Positions 19,326 through 22,082 of a stretch of 22,082 bases of DNA are shown in pieces. Each line of letters opens with the position of its first letter. Position 1 is the first letter of the stretch. Both the position numbers and the translations under genes were made by a program. Source of the DNA: CAITQP01 sp964387965 (lineage in GTDB: Bacteria > Patescibacteriota > Minisyncoccia > Phycocordibacterales > UBA9973); contig CAYLXO010000013.1 in the NCBI GenBank assembly GCA_964387965.1, positions 1 to 22,082 on the forward strand, written 5' to 3'. The notes under the pieces were generated by a model. It made no database searches. It was given only the letters and a program-made list of their open reading frames with translations, and was not told the DNA's origin.

Positions 19326-21287
19326 ATGAATAAGAATATAACAAAGGTAGTTTTGAGTGGGCTCTTCTCTTTTGCCCTCTCTCTTTCTCTTGGCGCAACA
19401 AGTGTGCTTGCTAGTGCGCCTATAGTGATGACAATGAATGTCACACAAACTTCGACTACTGCTACATTTACAGGATATTTTAACGGTAATGGTAGCTCGA
19501 GTACTGACACAGAATTTTTCTGGGGTACAAGTCAGTACAATCTTCAAACTCAACATCAAACTGGCTTTAAGACTCAAAACTCAACCTTCGGAAATTTCGT
19601 AGAAAGTGTATCTGGTCTTTCACCGAACACTCAATATTATGTACAAGCTGTTGCAAAAAATACTGCAACTGGNNNNNNNNNNNNNNNNNNNNNNNNNNNN
19701 NNNNNNNNNNNNNNNNNNNNNNNNNNNNNNNNNNNNNNNNNNNNNNNNNNNNNNNNNNNNNNNNNNNNNNNNGGTGTATCACACTCAAGCTCACCTCTTA
19801 CTATTACTGTAAATGTAAGTACACCAGATTGTGTAATAAATTCATTTACGAATTATGGTTCAACAAGTTACCCTGGCGCAGTCGGAACACTTTCATGGGG
19901 CACAACTGGATGTGACCATGGTTACATCGACAATGGAGTTGGAACTATTTCTCCAATCTCAAACGGAACAGTGAACGTTTATCCTTCTTCTACTACAACC
20001 TACACTCTCTACGCATACTCTTCAACAGGAGTATCACGCACACTAAATACAACTGTATATGTAAATACGAGTGGCGGTGGATACAGCGGTGGATATTCGA
20101 ACTCGTGTGTTATCCAAGCGTTTAATGCTGCTTCAACAACTGTAAATCCTGGAGATCCGACATCACTTACATGGTCATCATACGGATGTAATTACGTGAC
20201 AATTTCAAATATCTTCAACGGAGCATATCTAAAAACATCTGGATCAGTTACAACTGGACCGATTTACTACACAACAACATACAATATCTATGGATACGGT
20301 CAGGATGGAAACAGTGTTGGACCATCAGTGACAATCTACGTCTCTGGAAACAATCAACCGTACTACCCTGTCTATTCAAACCCTACTCCGACAACTACTT
20401 ATGTGCCAACATCAACAAACGGAAATGTATACACATCTGTAGCAACAAACATTGGATCAAAGTCAGCACGCTTGAATGGTCTTATCACAAGCCAGTATCC
20501 AGTAAGCTCATACTTTGAATATGGTACAAACCCAGGAAACTTGAACTTCATTACTGAAACACAAACAGTCTCAGGTAATACTATGAATTTCTACTCGACA
20601 GTATATGTAAATCCTCTTACGACATATTACTTCCGTGCAGTCGCAAATATTAATGGAAACATTGTGAAAGGAACCATAGTTTCGTTCGACACAGCATCAG
20701 TAAACTCAGCATCAAGTGTAACGTATGCAACCGCAACTCAATCAAGCGGAACTGGAAGTGGGCAAAGTGGTATCAACCTTGCGATTGAAAACAAATCAGA
20801 CTCTGTTGCAATCGGAGACACTGTTGAATACACAATCAAATACGAAAACAATTCTGGAAAAGAACTCCGCAATGTAACGCTTTCAATCCTCTTCCCTCAA
20901 GGATACACACTTAAACAATCAAGTCAGGGACGCCTTCTTACTCCAAACAATATGGAAGTAGATCTTGGAAATCTCGCATCTAGTGCAAAAGGATCTGTCT
21001 ATGTTGAAACAGGAATCGGACAAGCAACACCTATAAACCAAACATTGCTTACAACTGCAACACTTAACTACTCACTCCCAAATGGAACTCGCGATAGTAC
21101 TGTTGCCTACATCTTGAATCATGCAAATGGCATGAGCGCACTCGGAGGATTTGCTCTCGGTTCTGGATTCTTCCCTACTACAATATTCGGATGGTTACTC
21201 ACAATTATCGTCATCTTCGCAATCATTCTTGCAGCTCGCCGAGTATCACGCGGTAGCGGAGGTCACGGACACGGAGGACATCATTAA
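19326..21287 (+). CDS. Large cell-surface protein: FN3-like and repeated beta domains, DUF11-like domain, C-terminal membrane anchor (contains sequence gap)
   Basis: About 653 residues as assembled, 34 unknown. Signal peptide at about 1-30 (LFSFALSLSLGATSVLASA). An FN3-like domain at about 31-115 ends in LSPNTQYYVQAVA. Two related domains at 169-246 (CVINSF...LSWGTTGC...TTTYTLYAYS) and 261-339 (CVIQAF...LTWSSYGC...TTTYNIYGYG), each with a Cys pair that could form a disulfide. A Pro/Thr-rich linker is followed by a second FN3-like domain at about 368-460, a DUF11-like domain at about 480-590 (VAIGDTVEYTIKYENNSGKEL), a transmembrane helix at about 620-638, and a Gly/His tail GGHGHGGHH. Probably an adhesin or S-layer-like protein exported by Sec. 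The 100-N gap (19673-19772) is an arbitrary length, so frame continuity across it is assumed. Confidence 0.85.
   Translation: MNKNITKVVLSGLFSFALSLSLGATSVLASAPIVMTMNVTQTSTTATFTGYFNGNGSSSTDTEFFWGTSQYNLQTQHQTGFKTQNSTFGNFVESVSGLSPNTQYYVQAVAKNTATXXXXXXXXXXXXXXXXXXXXXXXXXXXXXXXXXXGVSHSSSPLTITVNVSTPDCVINSFTNYGSTSYPGAVGTLSWGTTGCDHGYIDNGVGTISPISNGTVNVYPSSTTTYTLYAYSSTGVSRTLNTTVYVNTSGGGYSGGYSNSCVIQAFNAASTTVNPGDPTSLTWSSYGCNYVTISNIFNGAYLKTSGSVTTGPIYYTTTYNIYGYGQDGNSVGPSVTIYVSGNNQPYYPVYSNPTPTTTYVPTSTNGNVYTSVATNIGSKSARLNGLITSQYPVSSYFEYGTNPGNLNFITETQTVSGNTMNFYSTVYVNPLTTYYFRAVANINGNIVKGTIVSFDTASVNSASSVTYATATQSSGTGSGQSGINLAIENKSDSVAIGDTVEYTIKYENNSGKELRNVTLSILFPQGYTLKQSSQGRLLTPNNMEVDLGNLASSAKGSVYVETGIGQATPINQTLLTTATLNYSLPNGTRDSTVAYILNHANGMSALGGFALGSGFFPTTIFGWLLTIIVIFAIILAARRVSRGSGGHGHGGHH
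19673..19772. other. Scaffold gap, 100 N
   Basis: Exactly 100 N, the conventional placeholder for unknown length. It falls between the first FN3-like domain and the first Cys-containing repeat of the surface protein, where repeated domains could have broken the assembly. Confidence 0.98.
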
Positions 21288-21316
21288 TTTGCCAACCCAA
21301 ATGACATGTGCGCACG

Positions 21317-21344
21317 AAAAAATCCCTCAAATGAGGGATTTTTT
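21317..21344. terminator. Bidirectional terminator between the surface protein and DUF192 genes
   Basis: AAAAAATCCCTCA (21317-21329) pairs perfectly with TGAGGGATTTTTT (21332-21344). It is placed between two convergent stop codons. Confidence 0.92.
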
Positions 21345-21349
21345 CTATT

Positions 21350-21820
21350 TTAAAACGACACTGACATTCCGGATTCTAAGCCCAATTTCTTTACAGTCCC
21401 AGAATGTACTTCAAGTGCATATAGAATTGGTATCGCTGAAGAAAATGTTTGCGGGTACGAATCGGGACTGACATTTTCGTTGAAACCGACAATATGTTTT
21501 GTAGAATCAATCCAGATAATATCGAGTGGATAATTCATATCTTTCATCCAAAACGATTGGACCTCCGGAGTTTCAAATACAAAAAGCATACCCTCCTGTT
21601 CTCCAAGACTTTCTGTAAATGAAAGTCCTTGTTCACGTAAGATTTCAGTGTCAGCAATAGCAACATCAAATGACTGACTGCCTAAAGAAAGTGAGTGAGA
21701 AAATATCGGTAATGCTATATCATTTTTCTCAACAGGTTTGCGAACAAAAAATGGAATGCTGAGTACAAGCAATAATACGAGAACAGAAACAACTGTCTTT
21801 AGCCAATTTGGTATCTTCAT
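21350..21820 (-). CDS. DUF192 family protein, membrane-anchored
   Basis: From the ATG at 21820 the product has 156 residues: an N-terminal membrane anchor or uncleaved signal (KTVVSVLVLLLVLSIPFFV, about 9-27) and a DUF192 domain: EILREQGLSF (usual RxxGLM), EGMLFVFETPEVQSFWMKDM (usual GMLFvf....FWMKNT), PLDIIWIDSTKHIVG and ALEVHSGTVKKLGLESG. The frame is open to 21850, inside the hairpin at 21834-21873, but the ATG at 21820 fits the family and has a -10-like CATACT with TGT ending 6 nt upstream. The biochemical role of DUF192 is unsettled; it occurs widely as a small exported protein. It is convergent with the surface protein gene. Confidence 0.88.
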   Translation of the reverse strand: MKIPNWLKTVVSVLVLLLVLSIPFFVRKPVEKNDIALPIFSHSLSLGSQSFDVAIADTEILREQGLSFTESLGEQEGMLFVFETPEVQSFWMKDMNYPLDIIWIDSTKHIVGFNENVSPDSYPQTFSSAIPILYALEVHSGTVKKLGLESGMSVSF

Positions 21821-21826
21821 GCAAAG

Positions 21827-21835
21827 AGTATGACA
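21827..21835 (-). promoter_or_regulatory. Extended -10 of the DUF192 gene, predicted leaderless
   Basis: Minus strand TGT-CATACT, CTTTGC, ATG: 6 nt between hexamer and start codon. Any -35 falls inside the terminator hairpin at 21834-21873. Confidence 0.4.
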
Positions 21836-21873
21836 CAAAACAAAAACCACCGAAAGGTGGTTTTTGTTTTGTG
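21834..21873 (-). terminator. 18-bp perfect hairpin, probable terminator of the 16S-like transcript
   Basis: CACAAAACAAAAACCACC (21834-21851) pairs with its complement (21856-21873) around a four-base loop (GAAA on the plus strand, TTTC on the minus). On the minus strand the descending arm is GGTGGTTTTTGTTTTGTG, T-rich after a GC core. It ends the 164-nt trailer of the 16S-like RNA and precedes DUF192. Confidence 0.8.
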
Positions 21874-22037
21874 GAGATGTAGTACGCTATATTTTGTTCC
21901 GTTTACTCTTCCTGTCTTTCCAGGCTTGTCATCGAATTGTAAGTGTTTCGAAAACTCTTTTGCGCTCAATTGAGGCGCAAAAAACCGACTCCATAATCAC
22001 GTCTACCTAATAAATTAGGAGAGACGGACAGAATTCA
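21874..22037 (-). other. Structured 3' trailer of the 16S-like gene; no tRNA or 23S found
   Basis: Hairpins seen on either strand: CGTCT/AGACG with CCTAAT/ATTAGG (22000-22026), TTTTGCGC/GCGCAAAA (21958-21982, with CTCAATTGAG inside) and CCTG/CAGG (21911-21924). Such stems fit a precursor-rRNA processing region. There is no ORF, tRNA clover-leaf or 23S start here, so the small-subunit gene is not followed by a large-subunit gene. Confidence 0.5.
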
Positions 22038-22082
22038 ATTTGAAGTAATCCACGAGCAGCTTCCGCTACCCGTGCCTTGTTA
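22038..22082 (-). rRNA. 16S rRNA, extreme 3' end (partial, divergent, altered anti-Shine-Dalgarno)
   Basis: Read from the window edge on the minus strand: TAACAAGG (22082-22075) equals E. coli 1498-1505. Next come CACGGGTAGC (22074-22065), GGAA (22064-22061) and GCTGCTCGTG (22060-22051): all ten positions pair (two G-U), giving helix 45 (1506-1529) with its invariant GGAA tetraloop, ungapped against E. coli. Half of the stem keeps GTAG/CTGC; the other positions differ but compensate. The tail is GATTACTTCAAAT (22050-22038) instead of GATCACCTCCTTA, so CCUCC becomes CUUCA. The rest of the gene is outside the window. A pseudogene fragment is the main alternative; complete stem compensation argues against it. 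Confidence 0.72.

Noticed and set aside
21874..22082. Possible tmRNA (structured, ends in GGAGATG/CATCTCC)
   Set aside because: No T-loop, no tRNA-like domain and no tag-peptide reading frame on either strand; the end of the window instead aligns without gaps to 16S 1498-1542.
1..22082. CRISPR array, IS transposase, integrase or attachment site
   Set aside because: No regularly spaced repeats, transposase motifs or tRNA-adjacent duplications were found; inverted repeats present lack ORFs.
1..22082. Alternative genetic code (UGA as Gly, code 25)
   Set aside because: Recognised genes end at TAA or TAG at family-typical lengths without needing UGA readthrough.

Overview
This window looks like a chromosomal segment of a bacterium from the Candidate Phyla Radiation (Patescibacteria, Parcubacteria-like). 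That is an inference from short intergenic spaces, A+T-rich DNA, a tiny lysine-rich basic peptide, Sec-exported multidomain surface proteins and a divergent 16S rRNA 3' end. No marker search could be run. A 100-N block (19673-19772) shows the sequence is a scaffold.

Layout. (1) 1-346: 5' end of purD, minus strand, running off the window, divergent from two tiny plus-strand ORFs (447-785). (2) 822-2541: purN-like formyltransferase, an RMF-like small protein with its own strong promoter, and a HIT hydrolase. (3) 2101-10519: minus-strand cluster guaB > purA > purL (PurS-like N-terminus) > purQ > purF > HIT with gaps or overlaps of a few bases. It covers the first steps of IMP synthesis and both branch enzymes to AMP and GMP. 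(4) 10591-11812: plus-strand pair, DUF2231 membrane protein and rsmE, convergent with a glucosaminidase through a perfect 46-bp palindrome that contains both stop codons. (5) 11843-15763: glucosaminidase with a 129-nt structured leader, a membrane-anchored NIF3/YqfO-type domain protein, and secA. (6) 15764-16805: non-coding island with a 124-bp inverted-repeat element, a 29-residue lysine-rich peptide gene, a DnaA box beside very A+T-rich DNA and further repeats. (7) 16806-18563: secreted protein with a Bacteroidota-style type IX (Por) C-terminal sorting domain. (8) 18855-19175: RNase P RNA, divergent from (9) 19326-21287, a large cell-surface protein. (10) 21350-21820: DUF192 protein. (11) 22038-22082: what appears to be the extreme 3' end of a 16S rRNA, minus strand.

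Main observation. Helix 45 of the 16S-like end is intact (10 pairs, many compensated, GGAA loop kept), but the tail after it reads GATTACTTCAAAT where bacteria normally have GATCACCTCCTTA, so the anti-Shine-Dalgarno core is gone. Independently, none of about 20 start codons has a GGAGG/AGGAG site at normal spacing. Several genes (guaB, purN, the 19326 gene, DUF2231, DUF192) carry a -10 box ending exactly 6 nt before ATG, the same spacing as from the rnpB -10 to the first base of its RNA, which predicts transcription starting on the A of ATG. Together these suggest translation largely independent of Shine-Dalgarno pairing, with widespread leaderless mRNAs.
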